Below are positions 48,664-59,311 of a stretch of 64,000 nucleotides of DNA, piece by piece. Each line of letters begins with the position of its first letter. Position 1 is the first letter of the stretch. The notes beneath the pieces were generated by a model. It had not been told where the DNA came from. It made no database searches and saw only the letters and a list, made by a program, of their open reading frames with translations. Source of the stretch: Shewanella vesiculosa. GTDB taxonomy: Bacteria; Pseudomonadota; Gammaproteobacteria; Enterobacterales; Shewanellaceae. Location: NCBI RefSeq assembly GCF_021560015.1, contig NZ_CP073588.1, positions 868,001 through 932,000 on the forward strand, read 5' to 3'. Position numbers and translations under genes: made by a program.

Positions 48664-49276
48664 ATCAAACTCCGTTAATTCATCTATTGATGAATAATAA
48701 CAAATACTGACTAAGAGAATAGGATATTAATTCCCCAATATAGGATCTCGTGCGGAATTATATTAATAAGCCGTATTTTGGTAAGACCAATAATTATCGC
48801 GCAGCAAGCTCAATAATTCATTTTATCAACTAAGCTATAATATGGTTTAAGTAATTATATTAGCGTAAAAAAATGGCCTGAATAATAATGAATATGATTA
48901 AAAGCTAACTCTCTAATGGCGCAAGAAATGAATATATTTTTCGCGTATCTTGCTGTGTGTAAAAATTAATCTTGTTGAGTTTTTAGCAGGAAAAAATCTA
49001 ATAATAGTCTACTGAGGCTAAATCAACTCTTATATCCTCATAAGATCAACTATTACAATATTGAATAAAGATAATTTATAGGGAAATATATTTAATATAC
49101 AGCAGTTTATTTATAATTATTTTTGATTCAGTTGATTGTTTTTAAAGAGGATTATTTTTGTAAATATGCTTGATTTCTAAATAATCCTGAAATGATGAGC
49201 TTATTTTGTTAAAATCCCCACCAAGAACTGAATTGAGTGTCAAATTTACAGGGCTGGCGGCTCTAACAGAGGATTT
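48664..49276. other. AT-rich intergenic region
   Basis: Divergent promoter region between the TetR operon and the BCCT gene. Very AT-rich; no gene or convincing repeat seen. Confidence 0.5.
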
Positions 49277-50857
49277 ATGAAGATAAATAAGGACAAATAC
49301 AGTATAGATAATACCGATTATACTGTGGGGCAGGATAATATCCAAAAATGGGGCTTTGATATTCATAATTCCGTTTTTGGTATTAGTGCAGGTCTAATAG
49401 CGACCTTTTTAATTGCAATTTTAATTATTGATCCGGCAACATCAAAAGAATTTTTGGACGGTTTGAAATGGCAGATTATAGACGCTTTTGACAGTCTATT
49501 TATGTGGTCTGCGAATTTTTTCGTGCTCTTCTGTATCGGATTAATTTTATCTCCTTACGGTAAAATTCGTTTAGGTGGCGATGATGCTAAAGCGGACTAT
49601 TCTAGGCTTTCTTGGATAGCAATGCTCTTTGCTGCTGGTATGGGGATTGGTTTGATGTTTTGGGGGGTTGCTGAGCCCTTAGCGTATTACACTGGTTGGT
49701 ATGAAACGCCACTGAATGTGGTTGCTAATACACCTGAAGCGGCAGAGCTTGCTCTTGGTGCAACTATGTTCCATTGGGGATTACACCCATGGTCAATTTA
49801 TGGCGTTGTTGCTTTGTCTATGGCTTTCTTTGCTTATAACAAAGGTTTGCCACTTTCAATACGCTCTGCTTTTTATCCTATCTTGGGTGACCGTACTTGG
49901 GGTTGGCCTGGACACATTATTGATATCTTAGCGGTATTAGCCACATTATTTGGTCTTGCAACGTCATTAGGTTTAGGTGCTCAACAAGCCGCTGGCGGAT
50001 TCCAACATGTTTTTGGTATCGAAGCTGACTTAACCTTACAAATCACGATTATTGTGGTTGTCACATTACTTGCCGTTATTTCTGTGGTACGTGGTCTTGA
50101 AGGCGGTGTTAAAGTGATCAGTAACATCAATATGTTACTTGCGGTTGCTTTACTTGTGTTTGTTGCACTTGTTACTTTTGCCGTTTCCATGGGGACGATT
50201 CCGACCACGGTAATGGGCTATGTTAAAAATATTATTCCATTGAGCAATCCTATCGGTCGTGAAGATGAAGCTTGGATGCATGGTTGGACTGTGTTTTATT
50301 GGGCTTGGTGGATTTCTTGGTCTCCGTTTGTGGGTATGTTTATTGCTCGTATTTCACGCGGCAGAACCGTTCGTGAATTTCTGGCCACTGTATTGATTGT
50401 TCCAACTGTAGTAACCATTTTATGGATGTCTGTATTTGGTGGTATCGCTATCGATCAAGTGATCAATAATGTCGGTACATTGGGCAGCAAAGGGCTAACC
50501 GAAGTGCCATTAGCTATGTTCCAAATGTTTGATTCGTTGCCATTAGGTAATCTGTTATCAATGCTGGCGGTACTTTTAGTGTTGGTGTTCTTTATTACCT
50601 CTTCTGATTCAGGTTCACTTGTTATCGACAGTATTACAGCTGGTGGCAAAATAGATGCTCCGATCCCACAGCGTATTTTCTGGGCTGTCATCGAAGGTGC
50701 TATCGCTGCGGTATTATTGTGGGTTGGTGGTACTGAAGCGATTGAAGCATTGCAGGCCGGCGCGATATCAACAGGATTACCGTTTACCATTATTCTGTTA
50801 ATCATGTGTGTCAGCTTACTGTTAGGCATGCGCACCGAGAAACATAATAAAGGCTAG
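49277..50857 (+). CDS. BCCT-family betaine/choline/carnitine transporter
   Basis: A 526-residue 12-TM transporter for quaternary ammonium osmolytes. The family motif MGIGLMFWGVAEPLAYY is near residue 120, and the betaine-site region HGWTVFYWAWWISWSPFVGM, then FIARISRGRTVREF, near 340. A hydrophilic N-terminus of 25 residues precedes TM1. The ATG is preceded by AGAGGA. It probably imports glycine betaine or choline with sodium or protons; the substrate cannot be fixed. With the ProV/ProW genes at the right edge it suggests a salt-exposed organism. Confidence 0.92.
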   Translation: MKINKDKYSIDNTDYTVGQDNIQKWGFDIHNSVFGISAGLIATFLIAILIIDPATSKEFLDGLKWQIIDAFDSLFMWSANFFVLFCIGLILSPYGKIRLGGDDAKADYSRLSWIAMLFAAGMGIGLMFWGVAEPLAYYTGWYETPLNVVANTPEAAELALGATMFHWGLHPWSIYGVVALSMAFFAYNKGLPLSIRSAFYPILGDRTWGWPGHIIDILAVLATLFGLATSLGLGAQQAAGGFQHVFGIEADLTLQITIIVVVTLLAVISVVRGLEGGVKVISNINMLLAVALLVFVALVTFAVSMGTIPTTVMGYVKNIIPLSNPIGREDEAWMHGWTVFYWAWWISWSPFVGMFIARISRGRTVREFLATVLIVPTVVTILWMSVFGGIAIDQVINNVGTLGSKGLTEVPLAMFQMFDSLPLGNLLSMLAVLLVLVFFITSSDSGSLVIDSITAGGKIDAPIPQRIFWAVIEGAIAAVLLWVGGTEAIEALQAGAISTGLPFTIILLIMCVSLLLGMRTEKHNKG

Positions 50858-50871
50858 TCTTAATCTGTAAC

Positions 50872-50903
50872 AAAAAGCCGATGATTAATTCATCGGCTTT
50901 TTT
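50872..50903. terminator. Terminator between the BCCT gene and the exonuclease gene
   Basis: AAAAAGCCGATG / CATCGGCTTTTTTT around an eight-base loop, shared by convergent genes. Confidence 0.9.
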
Positions 50904-50927
50904 TATGGGTAATGGTTATCGGTGAGA

Positions 50928-51644
50928 CTATAGCCACAATTTTCGAATTTCAGTATCAGAGCTAAAATGATAGTTAATTTGTGCCTGTAGTAACTCGGCA
51001 GTGGCAATTGCGTCGGTTAGGGCATCATGAGGTGCATAAGCGGGTAAGTTGTAACGCTCTCGAGTATTAGCCAGTCGAATTGACACCTTGTGTTTGGGTT
51101 TAAAAAAACTCAATATTCCCTGAGATTTAGCCCGTTGTAAATTAGCTTCAATTTGCATGGTATCAATCACTGGGAAGACAATGCCTTCATTAATCAACAG
51201 TCGTAAAGCGTGATCCAGAAAGTCACGTTCAATATGGCGATAATGTACCACGACCACTTTACCTGCCAGTTCATCTAAAAGCTGTTCTAAAATAAGCAAC
51301 AGATCAGGTGCTCCTTGTAAATCGGAGTGGGTAATACCATGGATAATAATCGAGTTTTCTTGGAGTTTATCTTGTGGATTGAGATACCATTTTTTGGCTT
51401 TACGGCAAAAAATTCGCCGTAAATTAAACGGCACTAGACCAATACTAATAATACTATTTTGCTGCGAATCTAGGCCAGTAGTTTCAAAATCAAGCGCGAC
51501 AAATTCAATGTCGCTCAATGGAGTTTCATTGCAGTAGGTACCCGCTTGATAAAAATCATGTAAGCGTCGATCTTTACTGTTTTTTGCTTTTAATTTAAGC
51601 AACGCTGCCCAGTTTAAAATTTCGTTATCGCTAAAATTGGTCAT
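50928..51644 (-). CDS. DnaQ-like 3'-5' exonuclease
   Basis: A 238-residue DEDD-family exonuclease similar to the epsilon subunit. Motif I is FVALDFETTGLDSQQNSIISIG near residue 49; motif II lies in VVVHYRHIERDFLDHALR and motif III in PAYAPHDALTDAIATAELL, with HxAxxD for a DEDDh enzyme. It starts nine bases behind the CNMP/CBS/DUF294 gene, a pairing common in marine gammaproteobacteria. The substrate is unknown; it is not the replicative epsilon. Confidence 0.88.
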   Translation of the reverse strand: MTNFSDNEILNWAALLKLKAKNSKDRRLHDFYQAGTYCNETPLSDIEFVALDFETTGLDSQQNSIISIGLVPFNLRRIFCRKAKKWYLNPQDKLQENSIIIHGITHSDLQGAPDLLLILEQLLDELAGKVVVVHYRHIERDFLDHALRLLINEGIVFPVIDTMQIEANLQRAKSQGILSFFKPKHKVSIRLANTRERYNLPAYAPHDALTDAIATAELLQAQINYHFSSDTEIRKLWL

Positions 51645-51653
51645 GAGTTAGCC

Positions 51654-53528
51654 TTAAAGTTTGTTGGCTGTATAACGATATTTTAAAAAGTTTTGCGCAT
51701 TACTTAACACTAAAAAAGCATCTTTAAGGTTGCGTCGCTCAAAATCAGACATACTTTCCGGTTCAATATTATTATCAGGTTCAATACCAGATTCGATATC
51801 TGACGACTGATGGCGCAAGCGAACCAGAGAGATAAGCTCCATGGCATGTTGTAAATCCTCACCTTTTGAGGTGGGTAGAATACCCGCTTCGATAATATCT
51901 TCTAAGCGTTCAAATGAGTTTTGTGATTGCGAACCGATGGCTAAGGCATGTACTCGAATTAAATCCGCCAATGGTGCAGTACCACGACGTTTTAAATTAA
52001 TCGAGTTATTGTGGCGACCATCTTTTTCCATTACAAAATCTTTAAAAAATCCCAGCGGAGGTTTACGGTTAAGAGCATTGTGTGCCAAGCAGGCTAAGAA
52101 GCGGTTGTTTTTCTTTGCTTTTCTAAGAATAAATGCATTTAACTGTTCAGCCCATTTGATGCGGCCATAGACACCGGTAAGGTCAAAGAAAATTGAGCAA
52201 TTTAATAACGCTTGTGGATTAGGATTGTCTATCCAGTCACCGAAACATTCTTCCCACTGCGCACGTGTTTTGCGGTTCTCTGGGTTGCTGGCCATAATAT
52301 CACCGGTGCAATAGCTGTAGCCGCAGGCGGCTAAACCATCACAGACAAAGTTTGCTAGCTGTTCAAAGTAGGCACCATGCAAGGCGACTTGATAACTATT
52401 GTCGAGAATAATGGCATTGTCTTGGTCGGTGACCATCAGCTGCTCATCACGGGCCATCGACCCCAGTGCTAAAAAGCAGTAGGGCACTGGTGGCGGGCCA
52501 AATTTTTCTTCCGCCAGTTCTAACAAACGCTGTTTAAAGTTACGGCCAATTTCTGACATTGCCCGACCAACCATGTGGGAGTTGGCATCTTCATTAACCA
52601 TACGCACAAAACAATTTTTCAGCTGTGCAGAAAGAAACACTAAATCTTCGCTACTTTTTTGCTGAAAAATACTGCTGACAAATAACAAACTATTTTGTGA
52701 TTCGTAACGGATAATATCCGCAACTTCGATCAGTCCAATGGGTTTTTTATTCTTTAAAATAGGCAGATGGTGAATGTTATTACGCAACATAAGCAGCATG
52801 GCTTCAAAGATATATGCGTTATGATCCAGTGAAAACAACTGAGTCGTCATGACTTGTGAGATAGGATTGTCAACATTGATGCCTGCAGCAATTACATTTG
52901 CACACAAATCGTGCTCAGTAATAATGCCAACGAAACTGCTGTCTTGTTGATTTTCTATCGTCGGATCATTAATTAATACTGCAGAAATATTCTCGTCGGC
53001 CATAATTTTGGCCACTGCTTGGATTGTCGTATTACAGGGAAGCACCAGAGCCTCTCGGGTCAGTAAGGTTTTCACCTTAGATGTGGTCAGCGCATTGTCA
53101 CTGGTTTTACCTTTTACAGCCTGTTTTAAACGCGTGGTATCTTCAACCTCTACAAAATCGGCGAAATCGTCGTAATGTTCGCACAAATCAGTAAATACTG
53201 ACTCTGGAATACAATATAGCAGGGTATCTTTTACCGCTTTGGCTGGAAAACGAACTTTATTATTAGTCAGTAAACCCATTTGGCCAAATAATTGCCCTTG
53301 ATCGAGGCGATTATACAATTCACCTTTACGGCGATATAGCTCAACCACTCCGCTGCGGATCATATACAGTTCGGTAATGTTATCGGTGAAATTAACTATC
53401 ATGCTATCGGTACGGTAATAAGAAATTTCAACGCTTTTGGCAACTTCAATGATGACTTGTTCAGGAAGCTGATCAAAGGGAGCGTACTGGGCAATAAAGC
53501 TTTGAATTTCGAGTAGTTCGGCTGACAT
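51654..53528 (-). CDS. Cyclic-nucleotide-binding, CBS and DUF294 nucleotidyltransferase-like protein
   Basis: 624 residues: a cNMP-binding domain (about 10-130), two CBS domains (about 165-285), a DUF294 nucleotidyltransferase-like domain with LALGSMARDEQLMVTDQDNAII near residue 350, and a DUF294 C-terminal helical domain. The GS-x-A-R-x-E and DQD residues of GlnE/GlnD-type transferases are present. Function is unproven; it may sense adenine nucleotides and modify or gate a partner. It is followed at nine bases by the DnaQ-like gene, so both are one operon. Confidence 0.87.
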   Translation of the reverse strand: MSAELLEIQSFIAQYAPFDQLPEQVIIEVAKSVEISYYRTDSMIVNFTDNITELYMIRSGVVELYRRKGELYNRLDQGQLFGQMGLLTNNKVRFPAKAVKDTLLYCIPESVFTDLCEHYDDFADFVEVEDTTRLKQAVKGKTSDNALTTSKVKTLLTREALVLPCNTTIQAVAKIMADENISAVLINDPTIENQQDSSFVGIITEHDLCANVIAAGINVDNPISQVMTTQLFSLDHNAYIFEAMLLMLRNNIHHLPILKNKKPIGLIEVADIIRYESQNSLLFVSSIFQQKSSEDLVFLSAQLKNCFVRMVNEDANSHMVGRAMSEIGRNFKQRLLELAEEKFGPPPVPYCFLALGSMARDEQLMVTDQDNAIILDNSYQVALHGAYFEQLANFVCDGLAACGYSYCTGDIMASNPENRKTRAQWEECFGDWIDNPNPQALLNCSIFFDLTGVYGRIKWAEQLNAFILRKAKKNNRFLACLAHNALNRKPPLGFFKDFVMEKDGRHNNSINLKRRGTAPLADLIRVHALAIGSQSQNSFERLEDIIEAGILPTSKGEDLQHAMELISLVRLRHQSSDIESGIEPDNNIEPESMSDFERRNLKDAFLVLSNAQNFLKYRYTANKL

Positions 53529-54000
53529 AAATAGGCCTGCTAATATGTGATGACTGAGCTTCGTTGATAGTATTTAAATGCAAATCTATCAACGCGAAAA
53601 TAGTGGCGTCTATCGTTGTTGATGAATATTGAGTCTGCTTAGTGGTGATGTTATTGCAGATAATAAGTAAACAATAGGTAAAGACAAACGATAGTCAATT
53701 TGGAAGTCTCATTCTATCACTGCTGTGCTTGTGTTGTAACAAAAGCTGCTACCTGCTGTTTAGCAATACCGATATAGCGAACCGTACTGGGTTTGCTTGA
53801 TTGTATTTTAAGCACCTTTGTGGTGATTGATGCCTAGGTTGCAGCTTGTTGAGTTAATATGATGGGACAAAAAGATCACTAAAATATAAGTTCTCTAAAA
53901 TATGAGATCACTAAAAACATAAGATGAATCACGCGACTCTTATACTTACTGTGCCCGGGTTAACAGGCACTGTGTTATTGAGAGAGATATTTATAATCGC
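53529..54000. other. Intergenic region
   Basis: Promoter side of the DUF294 operon and 3' side of iadA. Short direct repeats of GATCACTAAAA occur near 53873-53910, and a weak GTGCC/GGCAC hairpin near 53951-53970. No gene seen. Confidence 0.45.
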
Positions 54001-55164
54001 TTAAAACGGTATTTTCAATTGAGATACGCCGTCACAATAGACTCGTTCGCCTTTACTGTATACCGCCTCTATTGCCAATGTATGTGCATTAAGTAGATTA
54101 ATATCGGCATCCAACCCAGCTGCGATACAGCCTTTAGCCTTAAGTTGCAAAATGCTCGCAGGGGACAGAGTTATCGACGTCAAAGCATCTTCAATTGACA
54201 CGTCAAACTGTTTTACTGCGTCAACCATAGCTTGATGAAGGCTGCAGACTTGACCCACTTGTAAATCGATTAATTTACCTAAGTGATCAAATACCGGCAA
54301 ACTCGCATTACCATCGGAGCTCATGGTGATTTGGTGCACAGGTACTCCCTGTTTTAACGCTAAGGCTAATGCTTGTGCGGCCGGTATTTCGCCTTGCTCA
54401 ATAATTTGCGCTGTTGTACTGGTAGTAAAGTCGATATAACCCCCTTTGGTGGTAAATTCAATCCCAGCCTCAAACAAGGCGCGACTGCGATTAATATGGG
54501 TTGGATAGTACTGGGTGATGGGAATATCAAATTGTGCAATAACATCATAAAGCAAATCTAGGCGACTGTTTTCATCGCCTAAATGCACACTTACAATTCC
54601 TGCTTTTCCCGCTAACATGCCGGCCACTCTTGCTTCAGATGTTAACCTTGCCATTTCATGAGCGGTTAATTGAGAACTTCTGTGATCAGCAATGGCCACC
54701 TCTCCAACACCAATAAACTTCTCAATAAGCATGATATCGTGTTTCATGGATTGAGTGACTGTCACCATAGGATAATGGTAAGAACCTGTATAACAGTAAA
54801 CCGATATGCCTTGCTCTTCTAAGGCATAGGCTTTGGCGAGTAAGTTCTCTAAACTTCGGGTTTGTGCATCTGTTCCCAGCACTCCAATTACAGTCGTCAC
54901 GCCGCCTTTTATGGCTTCATTAATATGCATCTCCGGGGTGCGAGTGGTATAACCGCCTTCACCACCACCACCGGTAATATGCACGAGTGAATCAACAAAG
55001 CCTGGAGTTAAAATAAGTCCATCAGTTTGGATTACTTCAACAAATGAGCTGGCGATTAAGTTGATGTTGTCTTCAACGGCAATAATTTTATCACCAGCAA
55101 TCAGCACATCTTTTTGACCAAGATATTGGGGTGCATAAACGTGAGCAGATTTAAATAATTTCAT
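54001..55164 (-). CDS. iadA: Isoaspartyl dipeptidase (beta-aspartyl peptidase), Glu-type, with altered metal-site His
   Basis: A 387-residue amidohydrolase that splits beta-Asp-X dipeptides, including the beta-Asp-Arg released from cyanophycin. It has GGGGEGGYTTRTPE near residue 65, GEVAIADHRSSQ with Glu155 where E. coli has carbamylated Lys162, VHLGD (His194), PTHINR (His223) and MSSDGNASLP (Asp). The Glu form is a known subgroup of IadA. The first metal motif, normally D-x-HVH, reads DSLVH here. Residue 60 is Leu (codon CTC at 54987-54985), so one zinc ligand of the HxH pair is lost, one base away from CAC. Activity as sequenced is doubtful. It is downstream of the YfcC gene in the cyanophycin locus. 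Confidence 0.9.
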   Translation of the reverse strand: MKLFKSAHVYAPQYLGQKDVLIAGDKIIAVEDNINLIASSFVEVIQTDGLILTPGFVDSLVHITGGGGEGGYTTRTPEMHINEAIKGGVTTVIGVLGTDAQTRSLENLLAKAYALEEQGISVYCYTGSYHYPMVTVTQSMKHDIMLIEKFIGVGEVAIADHRSSQLTAHEMARLTSEARVAGMLAGKAGIVSVHLGDENSRLDLLYDVIAQFDIPITQYYPTHINRSRALFEAGIEFTTKGGYIDFTTSTTAQIIEQGEIPAAQALALALKQGVPVHQITMSSDGNASLPVFDHLGKLIDLQVGQVCSLHQAMVDAVKQFDVSIEDALTSITLSPASILQLKAKGCIAAGLDADINLLNAHTLAIEAVYSKGERVYCDGVSQLKIPF

Positions 55165-55172
55165 GAAATTCC

Positions 55173-56645
55173 TTAACTGAGATTAATGCTTACGGCAATC
55201 ACGATGAATGAGATTGATATCACTGCCAGTAACAACATAAATCGCCATATAAATTTAGCCCACACAAACCAGTCTACTTTTGCAACACCTAGACAACCAA
55301 TTAATGCAGCGGATGTGGGGATAATAATATTAGTGAGACCGTCACCGAGTTGAAAAGCTAATACTGCAATTTGCCTTGGTAAACCTAAAATATCTGATAA
55401 CGGTGCCATAATGGGCATGGTTAACGCAGCTTGGCCTGACCCTGAAGCGATGAAGAAATTAAATACCGATTGAAATAAGTACATACAAACGGCGGAGATT
55501 GTTTTTGGCAAATCGCCTAAAAACAAGCCGGTATAGTAAAGCAGGGTGTTTAACACTGAGGGTGTATTGGCTTGATCGCCGCCTAATATAATGACAATGC
55601 CTTTTGCCATCCCGACAATCATTGCTGCTGGCAATAATTCCATTGCGCCTTTTTTAAATGCATCAGCAACAGCATTGACCTTAAGTCGGCCGCTAAAAAT
55701 AGCAATAATGCCAACTAAGCAACCAAGAGTAAAAAACTGGCTTGCCAGTTCAGGAATATAGTATCCACGAGCGATAACCCCCCAAATAACCCAAACAATA
55801 CCGAGTGCAAAGGTGGTTAAGATAAGGATATCGGTTAGAGTGATATTTGCTTTTAAGGTATTTTCAGCGCTGGAGTCAGTGTCGCTATGGATTGTTAGAT
55901 GACCATCAAGATGATCATCTAATAAGCCACTATTGTGCTTTACCTGTTTGGCATACCGCATCGTAAACACCACACCAACAAGTGTGAAGATACACCACAT
56001 GACGACTCTAAACTGCAAGCCAGACATTAAAGGTAAATCAGCGATACCTTGTGCTATGGCAACACTAAATGGGTTCATCCACGAGGCGGCAAAACCAATT
56101 TGTGTCGCGACATAAGTGACTAACACGGTCACAATACCGTTGTAACCAATCGCCCGCATTAATGGCAGCAAGACGATACAAAATGCTATGGCTTCTTCAC
56201 CCATACCAAAAATAGCGCCACCAGCAGAAAATAACACAAATAAAATAGGGATAAAGGCTAATTCAAACTTTTGCGTTTTAGCGATGAGCGCTAAAATACC
56301 ATTGTCTATGGCCTGTGTTTGCATGATGATGCCAAAGGCTCCCCCGGTAATAATGATAAACATCATTACGCCAATAGACGATCCCCACTTATTTCCAGAA
56401 ACCATGCCTTCAAAGGCAAAATTGAGAAATCCAATTTCGCCATGTTCAGCAAATAAAGGCACACCTTTGTACTGGCTTGCAAATTGAAAACTCCCGGCAA
56501 CTAATTCAGATTTGTTTGTGTGTGGATTGATCGTAACTTCAAAAAAACCGGCTGGTATAAAGTGAGTTGCGATTGCTGCAAACATCACAACAAAAAATAA
56601 AATGATAAATGCATCAGGCATTTCTCGAACAGTTTGTGGCTTCAT
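55173..56645 (-). CDS. YfcC-family permease (basic amino acid / dipeptide)
   Basis: A 490-residue, about 12-TM inner-membrane protein of the YfcC/DcuC-like family. It starts MKPQTVREMPDAFIILFFVVMFAAIATHFIPAGFFEV and has FSAGGAIFGMGEEAIAFCIVLLPLM, GFAASWMNPFSVAIAQGIADLPLMSG and SGSGQAALTMPIMAPLSD, all typical. Relatives are proposed to carry basic amino acids or C4 compounds. Between the TonB receptor and iadA, it is a good candidate to move beta-Asp-Arg or arginine into the cytoplasm. The ATG at 56645 is preferred; the frame extends to a GTG at 56663. Confidence 0.82.
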   Translation of the reverse strand: MKPQTVREMPDAFIILFFVVMFAAIATHFIPAGFFEVTINPHTNKSELVAGSFQFASQYKGVPLFAEHGEIGFLNFAFEGMVSGNKWGSSIGVMMFIIITGGAFGIIMQTQAIDNGILALIAKTQKFELAFIPILFVLFSAGGAIFGMGEEAIAFCIVLLPLMRAIGYNGIVTVLVTYVATQIGFAASWMNPFSVAIAQGIADLPLMSGLQFRVVMWCIFTLVGVVFTMRYAKQVKHNSGLLDDHLDGHLTIHSDTDSSAENTLKANITLTDILILTTFALGIVWVIWGVIARGYYIPELASQFFTLGCLVGIIAIFSGRLKVNAVADAFKKGAMELLPAAMIVGMAKGIVIILGGDQANTPSVLNTLLYYTGLFLGDLPKTISAVCMYLFQSVFNFFIASGSGQAALTMPIMAPLSDILGLPRQIAVLAFQLGDGLTNIIIPTSAALIGCLGVAKVDWFVWAKFIWRFMLLLAVISISFIVIAVSINLS

Positions 56646-56715
56646 ATTGTTATACTTTTTCACCGAAAAGAGAGAAACGTTGGTCGTTTATGGACAACGA
56701 CCAACGCAGGTTTAC

Positions 56716-59311
56716 TTAGAATTTAAAAGTATATCGGACATTCCAACGACGGCCGAGCCAATCATGAATTGAACTGGCGTAACCGTTAGTCGGTGACGAT
56801 GCATAGGGTGGTTGTTCATCGGTGAGATTACGAACCGAAAACAACAGTGCGTGCTGTGGCGAGAAATCATATCCCAAGCTGGCACTAAAGGTTAACCAAT
56901 CATCCACGGTTTCGTTATCAAATTTAAAGTCACCATCACCAAGTGAACTAATATAGTGGCTCGACACACTGGCATTCCAATCATCTAGCTGCCAATCTGC
57001 ACCAAAATCAAGTACGCTTTCTGGTCTGGCTATTTCAGATGCACCACTGAGTTTACCCAGTAAATCTTCAACAGGAGTTGTCGGAGACACTTGTCGTTCA
57101 AATGAGAAAGTTTCAGTACCCGTGAAATAGAATGAAAAATCACCCATATTGCTCGTTTGAAGACGATAGTTAATTTTATAATCTATGCCATCGGTACTTT
57201 GGTTACCAACGTTAAAGTAACCAGTGCGTAAAAAGCTAATGTCGCCTTGAGCATCGACAACACAACCAAAATTATCACCTAAGTCACCGATATTGTTCAC
57301 CACATTAGCTGGGTTTTTCATACACGAATCTAAGGTAGTATTGGCATCAATATCAACAATGTCATCGTGTTCATAGCGCCAATAATCAAGAGTGAATTGT
57401 AAATCATCTGTGGTATTCCAGGACAATCCTACATTCATCGCCTGGGATTTTTCAGCCTGCAGATTTTTATTGCCTATGGTTTCTTGATCAAATTCTAACT
57501 CGCCGTAATCAGCCCCCGCAACACCACAAAGTGCATTATATGGCTCGCCTGCACCACAATTAATATATTGGCTACCCAAAGATGTTCCCGCACCTAACTG
57601 CGATAGAGATGGTGCCCGAAAACCTGTACTCCATGAAGCGCGCAAGACAAGGTCATCAAAAGGATTGTATCTCAGTGACACTTTAGGATTAATATCGCCG
57701 CCAAAATCACTGTAATGGTCATAACGCAAAGCCGCGATGACATCCAGAGAATCGAAAATCGGGAAGTTAAATTCACCGTATGCTGCATATTGTGTTCTGT
57801 CTGCTGCAGCATCACTGGCTCCAAGACCAATAATGTTGTTATTAACCGCATTGAGTGACGGTGTGTCTGAGATATCTTCTTTTCTAAATTCGCCACCAAA
57901 AACAGAGCTTATTACGCCCGCGGGTAATTCGAATAAATCGCCTGAAAAGTTAAAGTCGACTGATAACACCTCTGACTCACCTTTGCGCACGCCAGGATCC
58001 CCTTAATGCAGCAATTTGTTGTTGTGTATTATCAAGCCCAAGATTAAACGGATTAAAACTGCCATTTGCGATTGCTGCATCGAGTAAGTCGCCATTCATA
58101 TAACCAGAAGTATTGCTAATCTCGTTAATCGACTTTCCGTAACTCAACGCCGTTTCCCAGCTCCAATCGTCCCATTCTCCGCGAAGACCAGATAACACAC
58201 GATAACTTTGAGTATCATATTGCTGAATTCGACGTTCAGGGAAGCGGGTTCTTACGGTAATAGAATCACTTACTGTGCCATCAAGTAAGTCTATATCGCG
58301 CAGATACTGTGGAACATTGGTGGAATTACCATCGATATAAGTAGTATAGCCAGCGGGGGCTTCGTAAGATGATCCGGTATTTTTCTGGTACATTGCTTCG
58401 GCAAACAATGTCATCCCATTATCTAATCGATAAAGGTGATTTAACGTGGTGCCTATATTCTCATAATCTGGTTGAATTGCTCGTTGGATAACATAGTCAT
58501 AATTACATCGACTACCATCTTGTTGAGTATCGTCACCACACCATGATTCAGCATAATCATTACCATCTATCGACACTCGTGTACTTGATTCATAGGTAAC
58601 ATTAACCGCTCTGTCGCTATTAAATATGGCATTACGAGTAGCATAATCTACCACAACTGTGGTGTTGCTATTGGTTGTTTCAAAGCCTCCAGCATAGGTA
58701 AGGTTGGTGCGACTTGCATCGTGGCTTGATGTGTCGTCTCCATACTGAGCGCTAAATTCATGACCGACAAAATCTTTACGTAAGATAAAGTTAATCACCC
58801 CAGCTATAGCGTCAGATCCGTAAATGGATGATGCGCCATCTGTTAGCACATCAATACGCTCAATGGCAGACAGTGGAATGGCATTAACATTCACAAATGA
58901 ATCAGAACCATTGGAGAACGAATCAACCGCAACACGGCGGCCATTAATTAATACTAGGGTAGAACTTGATCCAAGACCGCGTAAGCTGACACCAGACGAG
59001 CCTGCAGGGGCACCATCTGCACCGGCAACGCCACCGGTTTCTGAAAAGGTCCCAGCGCTGGAGGCTTGTGGTAAATCTCGGAGAAATTCGCTGACCGATC
59101 CATAGCCCTTTTTAGTGATGTCATCGTGAGTAAAGCTTTGTAATGGATTAGCGCCTTCCATATCAACGCCTTTTAACCTTGATCCGGTAACACTGACCCG
59201 TTCTACTTTATTGACCTCTGTTTGAGTGTCATTTAATTCATTGCTAACAGCACTTGCAACAGGTGATAACGCTACGCCAAATGCAGCGCATAATAATACT
59301 GAACTTCTCAT
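56716..59311 (-). pseudogene. TonB-dependent receptor of the cyanophycin locus, frame broken once
   Basis: An outer-membrane receptor of about 864 residues. The N-terminal part from ATG 59311 has a signal peptide (ending PVASA), VERVSVTGSRLKGVDMEGANP, a plug with GVSLRGLGSSSTLVLINGRRV and IERIDVLTDGASSIYGSDAIAGVINFI. It stops after RGSWRAQR. The rest, from about 57990, gives barrel segments (FPIFDSLDVIAALRYDHYSDFG, FRAPSLSQL) ending SIHDWLGRRWNVRYTFKF. Removing one base of the CCCC run at 57999-58002 joins them as AALRDPGVRKGESEV. It probably imports cyanophycin fragments. It is divergent from the cyanophycinase gene. A sequence error is likelier than true decay. Confidence 0.87.
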
